Shown here one piece after another: positions 1 to 9,474 of a stretch of 64,000 nucleotides of DNA. Origin of the DNA: CADEEX01 sp964577955 (GTDB lineage Bacteria; Acidobacteriota; Vicinamibacteria; Vicinamibacterales; CAVVIG01); the NCBI GenBank assembly GCA_964577955.1, contig CAZOAZ010000020.1, positions 1 through 64,000 on the forward strand, written 5' to 3'. A program made the position numbers and the translations under genes. Position 1 is the first letter of the stretch. The number at the start of each line of letters is the position of its first letter. Under the pieces are notes generated by a model. That model had not been told where the DNA came from. It was given only the letters and a program-made list of their open reading frames with translations, and did not search any database.

Positions 1-1
1 C

Positions 2-256
2 ATCGTCATGACCGCCATGACGGCGGTGGGCGCCGCGACTGTCCGCGGCTGCGACCGCAGAACCCAGCTGTGGCTGCCGCTCCTTGTGGGCGCCGCACTA
101 CCCGGGGTCGCGCTCGCCTTCACCGTGAGTTCTCCGGTCCTGCTCATCGTCTTGATCGCGGGGGTGTCGCTGATACAGCTCGTGATCTCGCTCAGGCCGC
201 CAGGCGCTTTCCTGACGCCCATCGCCTCTGCTACGCTCCAACGAGCCCATGATTAA
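2..256 (+). CDS. C-terminal end of a probable membrane protein (cut by the left edge)
   Basis: The frame is open to the first base, so this is probably the tail of a gene that begins outside the window, although ATG codons at 8 and 17 could also start a small protein. It encodes two hydrophobic stretches (around WLPLLVGAALPGVALAF and PVLLIVLIAGVSLIQLVISL), which suggests two membrane helices. Its stop overlaps the start of the sigma54 activator by 8 nt in the pattern ATGATTAA, so the two may be translationally coupled. I do not recognise the family. Confidence 0.45.
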   Translation: MVMTAMTAVGAATVRGCDRRTQLWLPLLVGAALPGVALAFTVSSPVLLIVLIAGVSLIQLVISLRPPGAFLTPIASATLQRAHD

Positions 257-2306
257 CGTCTTCCCGCCGCGCGCGTCGCCGCGCCTGGAGGAGTTGCGCC
301 GCTACGGAGTCCTCGACACACCCTCCGAGCGCGCATTCGACGATCTCGCCACGCTGGCGACGCAGATTTGTGCGACGCCGATTGGGCTGGTGTCGCTCGT
401 CGGCGACGACTGGCAGTGGTTCAAGTCGCACATCGGCCTGGCGCTCGACGGCGCGCCGCTCGAGCATGCGTTCTGCGCGCAGGTGGTCGCGCAGGGCGAT
501 GTCCTCGTGGTGCCTGACGCGACGAAGGACGAGCGATTTGCCGAGCACCCGCTGGTCACCGGGCCGACGGCGGTTCGCTTCTACGCCGGCGCGCCGCTCG
601 TGACCGAGACCGGCACGGCGCTCGGCACGGTCTGCGTCCTGGACCGTGTGCCGCGCGATCTGACCGAGACACAAATCGACGCGCTCCGCGCGCTCGCCGG
701 CCAGACGATGGCGCAGCTCGACATGCGGCGGACGCGGGCGGTGGATGCCGCGAAGCAGCGGGCCGAGGCGCTGCTGCAGGCGATCACCGAAGGGACGGCA
801 ACGGTCACCGGGGTGGCCTTCTTCGAATCACTCGTCCGCCATCTCGCGACGGCGCTGCAGGTCCGACGGGTGTTTGTCGCCGAGTGCGTCGAAAATGACC
901 GCGCGCGCTCGCGGGCGATCTGGATGGACCACCAGGCCCAGCCCAATTTCGAGTACTGCGTGACCGACACCCCGTGCATGAAGGTCACACAAGGTGAGAC
1001 CTGCCTCTATTCGCACGATGTGCGGAAGTACTTCCCCACCAATCCGATCCTGATGCGGCTCACCGCCGAAAGCTATCTCGGCGTGCCGCTCTGGAGTTCC
1101 TCGCACCAGGTCATTGGCCACATGGTGCTGGTCGACGACAAGCCGATGTCCGAGGATCGGCTGTGGATTTCCGTGCTCCAGACCTTTGCGGCGCGCGCCG
1201 GCGTCGAGCTCGAACGGGAGCAGGCCGAGGAACGGCTGCGAGCGGCGCTGGTCGAAGTCGAGGCGCTGAAGAATCGGCTGCAGGCGGAGAACGTCTACCT
1301 GCAGGAAGAGATTCGCACCGAACACAACTTCGACGAGATGGTCGGCCACAGTGCCCCGCTCGTGTCGCTGCTCAACAAGGTCGAACGCGTGGCCGACACC
1401 GATTCGACCGTGCTGGTTTCCGGCGAGACCGGCTGCGGCAAGGAACTGATCGCGCGCGCGCTCCACAGCCGGAGCGCGCGCCGGCATCGCGCCCTCGTCA
1501 AGGTGAATTGCGGCGCCGTGCCGGCCAGCCTCCTCGAAAGCGAACTCTTCGGCCACGTCAAAGGCGCGTTTACCGGAGCCATCGATCGGCGGGTCGGCCG
1601 CTTCGAGCTGGCCGACGGCGGAACGATCTTTCTCGATGAAATTGGCGAGCTGCCGCTCGACACGCAGGTCAAGCTGCTGCGGGTCCTGCAGGAGCGCGAG
1701 TTCGAACCGGTCGGCAGCAGCAAGACCCACCGTGTCGACGTCCGGGTCATTGCCGCGACGAATCGCGACCTCGCCGAGGAAGTGAAAGCCGGACGTTTTC
1801 GATCGGACCTCTTTTTCCGCCTGAACGTCGTGCCGTTGTCCGTTCCGGCCCTCCGCGATCGCAAAGAGGACATTCCGCTCCTCGTCTCGTACTTCGTCGC
1901 GCGCTTTGCCAAGAAGTTCGGACGCCGCATCGAAGGCGTCTCGCAATCCGCGATGGCCCGGCTGATGGCCTATCCGTGGCCCGGCAACATCCGCGAACTT
2001 CAGAACATCATCGAACGCGCCGTCGTCCTGGCCTCGGGGCCGGTGCTCACGATCGACGCCGACATGATCGCGGTGCCCGAATCGTCCACCGTGCGTATCC
2101 CGTCGGCCCCGCTCGCCGCGGTCCCGCCAAGCGCAACGCCGCTGTCGTCGATGCACGACGCGGAGCGACGCCATATCGCCAGCGTCCTGAAGCAGACCAA
2201 GGGAGTCATCGAAGGGCCGGCCGGCGCCGCGACCGTCCTCAACCTGCATCCGAATACGCTACGGAGCCGGATGAAGAAGCTCGGGCTGACGCGAACGGGC
2301 GAGTAG
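249..2306 (+). CDS. Sigma54-dependent transcriptional activator with two GAF domains
   Basis: This is a cytoplasmic enhancer-binding protein of about 685 residues that would use ATP hydrolysis to open sigma54-RNA polymerase promoters. Residues about 10-160 form a GAF domain of the type found in many sensor kinases, and about 175-330 a second GAF-like domain; a short coiled stretch follows. The AAA+ domain covers about 355-590, with Walker A GETGCGKE near residue 391, the sigma54-contacting GAFTGA loop near 439 and Walker B GGTIFLDEIGEL near 457. A Fis-type helix-turn-helix ends the protein (about 640-680). There is no receiver domain, so the signal is probably a small ligand or redox state sensed by the GAF domains, as in FhlA and NorR types. 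The target genes cannot be told from the sequence. Confidence 0.93.
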   Translation: MINVFPPRASPRLEELRRYGVLDTPSERAFDDLATLATQICATPIGLVSLVGDDWQWFKSHIGLALDGAPLEHAFCAQVVAQGDVLVVPDATKDERFAEHPLVTGPTAVRFYAGAPLVTETGTALGTVCVLDRVPRDLTETQIDALRALAGQTMAQLDMRRTRAVDAAKQRAEALLQAITEGTATVTGVAFFESLVRHLATALQVRRVFVAECVENDRARSRAIWMDHQAQPNFEYCVTDTPCMKVTQGETCLYSHDVRKYFPTNPILMRLTAESYLGVPLWSSSHQVIGHMVLVDDKPMSEDRLWISVLQTFAARAGVELEREQAEERLRAALVEVEALKNRLQAENVYLQEEIRTEHNFDEMVGHSAPLVSLLNKVERVADTDSTVLVSGETGCGKELIARALHSRSARRHRALVKVNCGAVPASLLESELFGHVKGAFTGAIDRRVGRFELADGGTIFLDEIGELPLDTQVKLLRVLQEREFEPVGSSKTHRVDVRVIAATNRDLAEEVKAGRFRSDLFFRLNVVPLSVPALRDRKEDIPLLVSYFVARFAKKFGRRIEGVSQSAMARLMAYPWPGNIRELQNIIERAVVLASGPVLTIDADMIAVPESSTVRIPSAPLAAVPPSATPLSSMHDAERRHIASVLKQTKGVIEGPAGAATVLNLHPNTLRSRMKKLGLTRTGE

Positions 2307-2353
2307 TCAGTCGAGCTGTCGTGGTCGAGCTGTCGTGGGATCCGGCTTTAGCC
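2307..2353. repeat. Short intergenic repeat-like element with GGCTTTAGCC core
   Basis: Between the convergent activator and TonB receptor genes lies a 14-nt direct duplication (GTCGAGCTGTCGTG twice) followed by GGATCCGGCTTTAGCC, whose ends (GGCT/AGCC) are complementary. The layout resembles small interspersed intergenic elements, but only one copy is present in this window, so the assignment is an inference. Confidence 0.25.
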
Positions 2354-4744
2354 CTAGTACTGCAGAGTGAGTTGCGTACCCCAGTGTCGCGGCTCGCCCG
2401 GACGCCCGACATACGCCGGGAACGGCGGCGCATTGTTCGTGCCGGTGATGTAGGGCTGGTTGCCGGCATTCCTCACGAACACCGAGAGTTCCCAGCGCCC
2501 GTGCGACGGTTGAAAGCCGGCGCGCAGTTGCACGCGGCCGTACGCGCCCTGCGATTCCTCCGGCACATTGAACGGCGTAAAAAACACACGGCTTTGCCAC
2601 GGGACATCGCCGTGCACGAACACCCGCCCGCGGCGGCCGGCCGCAAACGTGTAGTCTGCCGACACGCTGCCCGACCATGCGGGCGCGTTGTTCAGACGAT
2701 GACCGGCGGCGTCGACGGCCGCGGTGCCCGGGGCGACCGCGAGATACTGCGCGTATACCGCATCCAGCCACGCGAGTGTTCCCGCGACTTGCACACCGCC
2801 CCACACCGCGGCTGATTCGATCTCGACCCCCTTGATGGTCGAAGACGCGGCGTTGCTGATGTCGATAACGCCAGCGGCAACGAAGGTCTGGACCTGCAGA
2901 TCCTGGTAGTCGGTGTAGAAGCCAGCAGTGTTCACTCGGAAACGGCCATCGGGGGTGACGTACTTCATACCGCCTTCGAAGCTCCACGCGAACTCCGGCT
3001 TGAAGGCCGTCCCGGGCACCGTCGCCGTGACGTTGAACCCGCCGCTCTTGAAACCGCGCGTGGCCGACGCATAGAGGAACGAGCCGGCGCCGGCCGGCAT
3101 CTCGACGGCGACTTTGGGTGTCAGCGCGGAGAACTCCGCTTCGTCCGTGAAGTCGTAGGCCGTGGCCGGATCGGTGAGCACGGTCGTGCCGAGACGATAG
3201 ACGCCGCCGCTGTTGTGTGCACTCTTGCGTTCCCGCGAGTACCGCATCCCGAGCGTCGCCGACAGGCGCGGCAAGAGACGACGGTGGTACTCGCCGAACG
3301 CCGCCCACGACCGCGTGCCGATCGACGAGAACGGCCGACGCTCGATGCCGCCGGGCGGAACGTTGAACTGCGCGATGTCCAGCGGCCCGTCGTCAGTCTC
3401 GTCGAAGACATACAGACCGCCGATCCAGGACTGCGCGTCAGACTTTCTGACCAGCGTGATTTCCTCGGAGAACTGCCGTTGGTCATCCCGGATGTCGGCG
3501 GTCAGAATCGAAAGCTCGGTGCCGTCCGGATCGAAGAACGCACGAAAATCCGACCAGCGCACGCCGGTCAAACTGGTGAACGTCGTCCGCTCGTCGATCT
3601 GAAGAATCGCGCGGGCGGACGCACCGCGCTGCCGGCTGAAGCCCTCGGCGACGTGGCTCGCGCGCACATCCCAGAAGTTCGACGGATTGTCGAACGCCGG
3701 GAACCCTGGCTTGGCCGACACCGGCCTGATGTAGAAGAGCGGCGTCGCGTCGAAGTTCGTGGCGTCATAGGACGCGCGAATTTCGGCCCGCGACCCTGCC
3801 AGCACCCGCACATGCGCCCGGCCGGTCCATGTGTCGTCTCCCCCGAGCGTGACGCCGGCATGATTGAGGTCGCGGACGAATCCGTCGCGAACGCTGCGCC
3901 CAAGCGCGACGCTCGCCATGACGCGGTTCCTGATCAGCGGGCCGCCGACCGCGCCCTGGAGGCGCAGCCCACCGAAGTCGCCGGCCGTGATCTGCGCGCG
4001 GGATTCGAACGTATTGGTCGGCAGCCGCGTCGTGACGTTGACGGTGCCACCCACCGAGTTGCGACCATATAACGTCCCCTGCGGGCCGCGCATCACTTCG
4101 ATGCGGTCGACGTCGAGAAACTCGAGCGCCGCCATCGACGGGCGCGAGAGATAGATGCCGTCGAGATGGACGGTCGAACTGGGATCGGCGCCCGCGCTCG
4201 TCGAGTTCGTGCCAATGCCCCGAATCGTCACACTGGCGTTGTAGGTCGCCGGCGAGACCGCCAGTGTCGGCACGACATCCGCGAGGCCCGTGATGTTTCT
4301 CGCGCCGAGGCGATCGAGACTGTTTGCCGAGAGCGACGAGATTGCCGCGGACGACATCTGGATGTCCTCCGCGCCTCGTCGCATCGCGACCACCGTGACG
4401 TGCTCGAGCGCCGACGCTGCTTCGAGCACGAGATCGAGCGTGACGGCCTCAGCAGCGATCTCGACGGCCAGGCCGTCGGTGACGATGCCGCCGATTGCGG
4501 CGTTGACCAGATAGCGCCCCGCCGGCAACCGCTCGAAGTGATAGCGCCCCGCTTCGTCGGTTCGCGTCGTCGACACTCCCACGTCGGTCGCTGGCGTCGC
4601 CGTCACCAGCACCGACGACACCGCCACGCCAGCTGCGTCGCGCACCGTCCCGTGCAACCCGGCACCCGCCTGTCCCAGCGCCGCTGATGTTGTGAAGGGG
4701 TGGGCCACCACAAGAACTGCGAGCAGCCGGACGAGACGACGCAT
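2354..4744 (-). CDS. TonB-dependent outer-membrane receptor with carboxypeptidase-regulatory-like domain
   Basis: A 796-residue outer-membrane transporter. Residues 1-25 are a signal peptide ending near ALGQ, about 28-105 form a carboxypeptidase regulatory-like (beta-sandwich) domain common in Bacteroidota and Acidobacteriota receptors, about 120-235 form the plug with the hallmark VMRGPQGTLYGRNSVGG, and the rest is a 22-strand-type barrel ending in the aromatic C-terminus LTLQY. The start at 4744 is preceded by GAGG at a 7-nt distance. The substrate is unknown: no siderophore, glycan or cobalamin genes stand beside it. A TATAGT hexamer on this strand at 4794-4799 could be its -10 element. 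Confidence 0.92.
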   Translation of the reverse strand: MRRLVRLLAVLVVAHPFTTSAALGQAGAGLHGTVRDAAGVAVSSVLVTATPATDVGVSTTRTDEAGRYHFERLPAGRYLVNAAIGGIVTDGLAVEIAAEAVTLDLVLEAASALEHVTVVAMRRGAEDIQMSSAAISSLSANSLDRLGARNITGLADVVPTLAVSPATYNASVTIRGIGTNSTSAGADPSSTVHLDGIYLSRPSMAALEFLDVDRIEVMRGPQGTLYGRNSVGGTVNVTTRLPTNTFESRAQITAGDFGGLRLQGAVGGPLIRNRVMASVALGRSVRDGFVRDLNHAGVTLGGDDTWTGRAHVRVLAGSRAEIRASYDATNFDATPLFYIRPVSAKPGFPAFDNPSNFWDVRASHVAEGFSRQRGASARAILQIDERTTFTSLTGVRWSDFRAFFDPDGTELSILTADIRDDQRQFSEEITLVRKSDAQSWIGGLYVFDETDDGPLDIAQFNVPPGGIERRPFSSIGTRSWAAFGEYHRRLLPRLSATLGMRYSRERKSAHNSGGVYRLGTTVLTDPATAYDFTDEAEFSALTPKVAVEMPAGAGSFLYASATRGFKSGGFNVTATVPGTAFKPEFAWSFEGGMKYVTPDGRFRVNTAGFYTDYQDLQVQTFVAAGVIDISNAASSTIKGVEIESAAVWGGVQVAGTLAWLDAVYAQYLAVAPGTAAVDAAGHRLNNAPAWSGSVSADYTFAAGRRGRVFVHGDVPWQSRVFFTPFNVPEESQGAYGRVQLRAGFQPSHGRWELSVFVRNAGNQPYITGTNNAPPFPAYVGRPGEPRHWGTQLTLQY

Positions 4745-4863
4745 GCGATACCTCGGGTGAGCGATCGACGACAGCGACGCTGGAGAACGACTGACTATAG
4801 CTGGATCATTGAGCCGAGCGGCAGGGGTGATGAATCAGAGGGCGGGACGACAGGGCTGGAGGC

Positions 4864-4893
4864 CCGGCCGGCCATTGCAACCGTGCCGGCCGG
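4864..4893 (-). terminator. GC-rich hairpin downstream of the cold-shock gene
   Basis: CCGGCCGGC and GCCGGCCGG form a perfect 9-bp stem around a 12-nt loop, starting 16 nt after the stop of the cold-shock gene. No T-run follows on that strand, so it may act as an RNA-stabilising hairpin or an imperfect terminator. Confidence 0.45.
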
Positions 4894-4909
4894 ACCCCTG
4901 GCTCGCGTA

Positions 4910-5116
4910 CTACGTCGACACTCGGCGGACGTTCTCGGCGCGCGGTCCCTTGGGACCAGGCGCGGCAAGATCGAAGGTCACGCTGTCGCCTTCACGGAGG
5001 TCGTTGATGCCTTCACCGTAGATTGCGCTCTGGTGAAAGAACACCTCGTTGCCCCCCTGCGCCTTAATGAAGCCGAAGCCCTTGTCCGCCCGTAGTGTCT
5101 TGATCGTTCCATCCAT
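4910..5116 (-). CDS. csp: Cold-shock domain protein
   Basis: A 68-residue single-domain cold-shock protein that binds single-stranded nucleic acid, normally as an RNA chaperone. The RNP1 motif KGFGFIK (residues 13-19) and RNP2 motif VFFHQSAI (about 25-32) are both intact, as is the typical C-terminal GPRAENV segment. The length matches the family. The gene stands alone, in opposite orientation to nothing essential nearby, with a GC hairpin just downstream. Confidence 0.95.
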   Translation of the reverse strand: MDGTIKTLRADKGFGFIKAQGGNEVFFHQSAIYGEGINDLREGDSVTFDLAAPGPKGPRAENVRRVST

Positions 5117-5224
5117 GCTGCGTCTCTCAATCGATGACGTCCATCGCCCTGAAGTAGGTCACGACACGTCAAGAGACCACTGTACTAGCCCGCACGGGTC
5201 TGCGCCGACTTATTCGCACATTGG

Positions 5225-7633
5225 TCACTCCTGGCGCAGGGACCTCATCGGATCGACGCGGGCCGCTCGAAAGGCAGGAATGGCCGCCGCCAGGAGCGAA
5301 ATGCCCACAAAGATCGCCACTGCCGAGACGATGGTGCCGGGGTCGCTCGTGCTGACGCCGTAGAGCAGGCTCCGGAACGCTCGCGCCGACAGCAGACCTG
5401 CCGTCAGCCCAAGCAGACAGCCGAGGAGCGTGAGCCGAAGCCCGGCGGTCACCACCTGGCGCATGACGCGCCCGACCGACGCTCCGAGCGCCATGCGCAG
5501 CCCGATCTCGTGCCGGCGCTCGGCGACTGAATAGGCCAGGATGCCGTACAGCCCAAGCCCAGCGAGAAACAGCGCGAGTCCGGCAAAGCCCGAGAGCAGC
5601 GTCAATTGCTGCGCGCGATCGGCGACGTCGAGGTCGACGATTTCGTCCAGCGTCCGCACGGCGGCGACCGGCTGTTCGGGATCGGCGCTCGCGATGATGC
5701 GCCGCAGATCCGCCGTCAGGCGCCGCGGATCGCCCGCGGTCCGCACGACCAGCGTTTCCGGCATGGCCCACGTCTCGGGGAGCTGCACGTACGACAGATA
5801 GACGCCCGGCTTCATCTCGCGCTCATACCCGCGCTCGCGCACGTCGCGGACGACACCGACGATGGTGTACCACGGGCCGTCGTCTTCGTCCCTCGCGAAG
5901 GTCACGCGGTGGGCGAGCGCGTCACCGGCTGGCCAGTGGCGCCGTGCGAGCGTCTCGTTCACGACCACGGCGAGCGGTGCGTCGGGACCGTCCCGGTCGT
6001 CGATCAGGCGACCACTGAGGAGGGTCGCCGACAGGGTGCGGAGGTAGTCCGCCGAGCCGACCCGAAACAGCGCGTCGCGGGCATCGCCCGGAGAGGTCTG
6101 GCCAGCGTCGATGCGGTACGAGTTGGTGTTGCCGATGCTTTGAAACGGCAGCGTCGAACCGTACGCGGCGGCCGCGACGCCGGGCAGATTCCTGGCGTCA
6201 GCCAGGACACGTTCATAGAACGCGCGGCGCCGGCTGGCATCGCGGTACTTCTCGCGCGGCAGCGTGGTGCGAAGCGTCAGGACATTTTCGAACTTGAAGC
6301 CGAGATCGATACGCCGCAGGTTCCCGAGCGTCTTCAGGAACAGGCCGGTGCAGATCACCAGGGCGAGCGCGACCGCAACCTGGCCCACCACCATCCATCG
6401 CCCGACGCGATGCCGCCCCACCAGGCCGCGGCCCGATTGCTTGAGCGTATCGGCCATCGCCACGCTTGACACCTGGAGCGCCGGAGTCAGGCTCAGGGCG
6501 AGACCCGTGGCCACTGACAGGACCGTCGCAAACAGCAGCAACGGCGTACTCAGCAGCGGACCGCTCCCGGGCAGCGAGGTCGGCACCAGATCGGCAATCA
6601 GTTGGGTAGCGAGCGGAGCCAGGAGCAGGCCGCACAGACCACCGGCGAGCGACAGGCCGAGCCCTTCGACGATCATCTGCGTCCACAGCCGAGCGCGGCT
6701 GGCGCCGAGCGAGACACGAATCGCCAGTTCGCCGCGCCGCGTCACCGCGCGGGCCAGCAGCAGGCTGGCGACGTTGGCGCACGCGATGAGGAGGACGGCG
6801 CCGGCCGCCGCCATGAGGACGAGCAATTCGAGCGACGTGTCGCCGAGCAGATCGTCGCGGAGGGGCGCGACCACGGCGCCAATCCTGGCGTTGTCCGCTG
6901 GGTAGTCCTTCGCCAGTTGGCGGGCCACGCGATCCATGTCGAGTTGGGCTGAAGCCGGCGTGGCCTCCGGCCGCAGGCGCGCCACGACGTTCAGGAAATG
7001 TGAAGTCCGCCGCGTCTGCTCTTCAGCGGTGAAGTGCGCGGGCACCCAGAAATCAATGTCGCGGTTACGGAACACGAATCCTCGCGGCATGACGCCGACG
7101 ACGGTCCGCGGCAGGCCGCTCATCGGGATCGCCCGGCCCACGATCGCCGGGTCGGCGCCGTAGCGGCGGCGCCAGAGGCCGTCGCTGATCACCACGACGC
7201 TGGCGCCGTCGCGGTCTTCATCCTCAGAAAATGCCCGGCCCAGCGCTGGCGCGACGCCGAGCACCGAGAAGAAATTGGCCGTGACGCCTCGTCCGAGCAC
7301 CTGCTCGGGCGGCCCCTCCGTGGTCAGGTTCGCGGACTGCCCACGAGTGGCCGCCATGTCGGTGAACACCTGGTTGAGCCGCTTCCACTCGAAGTAGTTG
7401 CCGGGCGCGGGTGTGTTGCGGGGAAACCCGACATACGACGCATCTTCCCAGACCATGACGAGCGCTCGAGGCTCGTGGAACGGCAGGCGGGCCAGAAACG
7501 CCCCATAAATGGCGGAAAAAATCGCCGTATTGGCCCCGATCCCCAGCGCCAGCGTGGCCACGACAACGGCGGAGAATGCCGGCGCGCGGCGGAATTGCCG
7601 GAAACCCGAACGAAGGTCGGCCGGGATCTGCAC
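5225..7633 (-). CDS. ABC transporter permease, ADOP (MacB/FtsX-like) type
   Basis: An 802-residue inner-membrane permease of the acidobacterial duplicated orphan permease family. It has two copies of the MacB periplasmic core plus FtsX unit: an N-terminal helix (about 20-42, containing VVVATLALGIGANTAIF), a periplasmic domain, three helices at about 275-430, then a second periplasmic domain and a final block of helices at about 685-790 ending in ARVDPMRSLRQE. No ATP-binding subunit is encoded next to it, which is normal for this family. Unlike the permease at 39212-41869 it lacks the N-terminal cytoplasmic extension and has no PadR gene beside it. The substrate is unknown; family members are linked to efflux of peptides, lipids or toxic compounds. 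Confidence 0.9.
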   Translation of the reverse strand: MQIPADLRSGFRQFRRAPAFSAVVVATLALGIGANTAIFSAIYGAFLARLPFHEPRALVMVWEDASYVGFPRNTPAPGNYFEWKRLNQVFTDMAATRGQSANLTTEGPPEQVLGRGVTANFFSVLGVAPALGRAFSEDEDRDGASVVVISDGLWRRRYGADPAIVGRAIPMSGLPRTVVGVMPRGFVFRNRDIDFWVPAHFTAEEQTRRTSHFLNVVARLRPEATPASAQLDMDRVARQLAKDYPADNARIGAVVAPLRDDLLGDTSLELLVLMAAAGAVLLIACANVASLLLARAVTRRGELAIRVSLGASRARLWTQMIVEGLGLSLAGGLCGLLLAPLATQLIADLVPTSLPGSGPLLSTPLLLFATVLSVATGLALSLTPALQVSSVAMADTLKQSGRGLVGRHRVGRWMVVGQVAVALALVICTGLFLKTLGNLRRIDLGFKFENVLTLRTTLPREKYRDASRRRAFYERVLADARNLPGVAAAAYGSTLPFQSIGNTNSYRIDAGQTSPGDARDALFRVGSADYLRTLSATLLSGRLIDDRDGPDAPLAVVVNETLARRHWPAGDALAHRVTFARDEDDGPWYTIVGVVRDVRERGYEREMKPGVYLSYVQLPETWAMPETLVVRTAGDPRRLTADLRRIIASADPEQPVAAVRTLDEIVDLDVADRAQQLTLLSGFAGLALFLAGLGLYGILAYSVAERRHEIGLRMALGASVGRVMRQVVTAGLRLTLLGCLLGLTAGLLSARAFRSLLYGVSTSDPGTIVSAVAIFVGISLLAAAIPAFRAARVDPMRSLRQE

Positions 7634-7720
7634 GACGCCTTAGACGGATACAACCGGCATTAGCGTTGACAGGCCCCGTTTTCTTTCGCAGGCGTGTAGG
7701 ATGTGCGGCGGAGAAGGACC

Positions 7721-9343
7721 ATGAAGGCTATGCGCGGCGCGGTGTTGGCTCTCGTCCTGGTCGTGTTCGTTTCGGCGCCGCGGCCGGTCGTGCTCTCCGG
7801 TCAGACCGGCGCGCACGACGAGATGGTCTCGATGCGCGACGGGACCAAACTCGCCGTCACGGTCTACGTCCCGCCCGGCCGCGGACCGTGGCCCGTCGTC
7901 CTCAGTCGCACGCCATACGGCAAGGATCAAGGCGATCCCGCCAAGGCGGCCGAGTTGTATACGTCGGCGGGCTACGTCCGTGTCCTGCAGGACGCGCGCG
8001 GCAAGTTCAAGAGTGAAGGCGTGTATCGTCCGTTTGCGAACGACGTCGAGGACGGCTACGACACCATTGAGTGGGCGGCAACGCAGCCCTGGTCGAACGG
8101 CAAGGTCGGGATGGTCGGCACTTCGGCACTGGGCATTGCCACCTACAACGCGGCGATGAGCGGTGCGCCGCATCTGGTTGCGGCGTTCGTGACCGCGGCG
8201 CGCGGCTTCACGCCGCCGGACGGCGGCGTGCCGATGCAACACCTCGAAGACTGGAGCCGGCGCCAGGGCGTCGAGGCGCGTCCGGTGCCGCGCCCGACCT
8301 TTCGCATCTTTCCGGCCGCACCAGGGAATCGCGATTTGCGCTTCTACGCCAACAAGATCACGGTGCCCTTCTACAACGTCGGCGGCTGGTACGACATCTT
8401 CGAAGAGGGCATCCTCGACGCGTTTACGTTCCTGCAGACGCACGGTGCGCCATCGATTCGCGGCAAGAACAAGTTGATGATGGCCGCGTTCGGGCATGGC
8501 AACCTGTCCGGCGAACTGAAGTACCCGAGCGATGGCGGGTCGATTGCGATGGGCGATCCCATTCGCTGGTTCGACTATTGGTTGAAGGGCATCGACAACG
8601 GCGTGCTCGACGAGCCGGCGGTGCGCTACTTCGTCATGGGCGACACCATGAATCGCGCCGCACCTGGGAATGTCTGGCGGACGGCCGATGCGTGGCCGCC
8701 AAAGGCGACCGCCACGGCGTACTATCTCGCGCCCGACGGCCGGCTGACCACGACCGCACCGTCCGGGAGTCAACGGGTCTCGTACGTCTACGACCCGAAA
8801 CAGCCGGTCGAAACCGCCGGCGGCAACAATCTCGGGCTGGACCGCGGCCCGATGGATCAACGCCGGGTGAGTGCCCGCAACGATGTGCTCAAGTTCGAAA
8901 CGGCGCCGCTGACGCAAGCCGTGGAAGTGGTCGGTCCCCTGACCGCTGACCTGCTCGTCTCAACCGATGCCCCGGACACGGACTTCATGGTGAAGCTGGT
9001 CGATGTCTATCCGGATGGCTATGAGGCGATTGTCAATGACGGGGCGTTCCGCCTCCGCTATGCGCAAGGTTATGACAAACACGTGCGCGCGACCGCGGGC
9101 CAGCAGTACCAGATCTCGGTGAACCTGTGGGCCACGGCGCTGGTCTTCAACGCCGGGCACAAGATTGCCGTCCATGTCACGAGCAGCAATTTCCCGCGGT
9201 TCGAGCGACACACCAACACCTGGGAACCGCTCACGGGCTACGACCAGGCGCCTTCGGCGACCAACACCGTCGTGCTGAACGGGCGATCGAAGATCGTCTT
9301 GCCGGTCACGCAGGTGTATCCTCGGGCAACGACGGCTCAATAG
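7721..9343 (+). CDS. CocE/NonD family exported hydrolase
   Basis: An alpha/beta hydrolase of 540 residues from the CocE/NonD (X-Pro dipeptidyl-peptidase S15-like) family, which cleaves esters or acyl-peptide bonds. The start at 7721 is preferred over GTG at 7703 because GGAGAAGG lies just upstream and the protein then starts with a clean signal peptide (MKAMRGAVLALVLVVFVSA). The nucleophile is probably Ser135 in GTSALG; the Asp in VGGWYDIF and the His in GHGN complete the expected triad. The C-terminal part (about 335-530) is the jelly-roll XPD-C domain. The product is probably periplasmic. The true substrate (peptide, acyl ester or beta-lactam) cannot be read from the sequence. Confidence 0.88.
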   Translation: MKAMRGAVLALVLVVFVSAPRPVVLSGQTGAHDEMVSMRDGTKLAVTVYVPPGRGPWPVVLSRTPYGKDQGDPAKAAELYTSAGYVRVLQDARGKFKSEGVYRPFANDVEDGYDTIEWAATQPWSNGKVGMVGTSALGIATYNAAMSGAPHLVAAFVTAARGFTPPDGGVPMQHLEDWSRRQGVEARPVPRPTFRIFPAAPGNRDLRFYANKITVPFYNVGGWYDIFEEGILDAFTFLQTHGAPSIRGKNKLMMAAFGHGNLSGELKYPSDGGSIAMGDPIRWFDYWLKGIDNGVLDEPAVRYFVMGDTMNRAAPGNVWRTADAWPPKATATAYYLAPDGRLTTTAPSGSQRVSYVYDPKQPVETAGGNNLGLDRGPMDQRRVSARNDVLKFETAPLTQAVEVVGPLTADLLVSTDAPDTDFMVKLVDVYPDGYEAIVNDGAFRLRYAQGYDKHVRATAGQQYQISVNLWATALVFNAGHKIAVHVTSSNFPRFERHTNTWEPLTGYDQAPSATNTVVLNGRSKIVLPVTQVYPRATTAQ

Positions 9344-9369
9344 ACTGGCCTGGCGGCCGATTGATTGCG

Positions 9370-9408
9370 CGATGAGGCTGCTGAAGAAGATCGTCCTCGG
9401 CCTCATCG
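9370..9408. terminator. Inverted repeat between convergent genes
   Basis: CGATGAGGC and GCCTCATCG form a perfect 9-bp stem around a 21-nt loop, between the stop of the CocE-like gene (9343) and the end of the convergent HAD gene (9475). It could serve as a bidirectional terminator, but no T-tract is present. Confidence 0.3.
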
Positions 9409-9474
9409 GCAGCATCTTCGCCGATCGCGAACCCGTGCGATTTCGTGGTCTACCCGACATCGACGGGCATGAGA

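Noticed and set aside
2307..3308. A 333-codon open frame overlapping the TonB receptor
   Set aside because: Same strand but a different frame from a receptor with clear plug and barrel motifs; its translation has no motif.
5225..7633. ABC permeases as a complete transporter with ATPase
   Set aside because: No ATP-binding subunit is encoded near either permease; the family is usually orphan.
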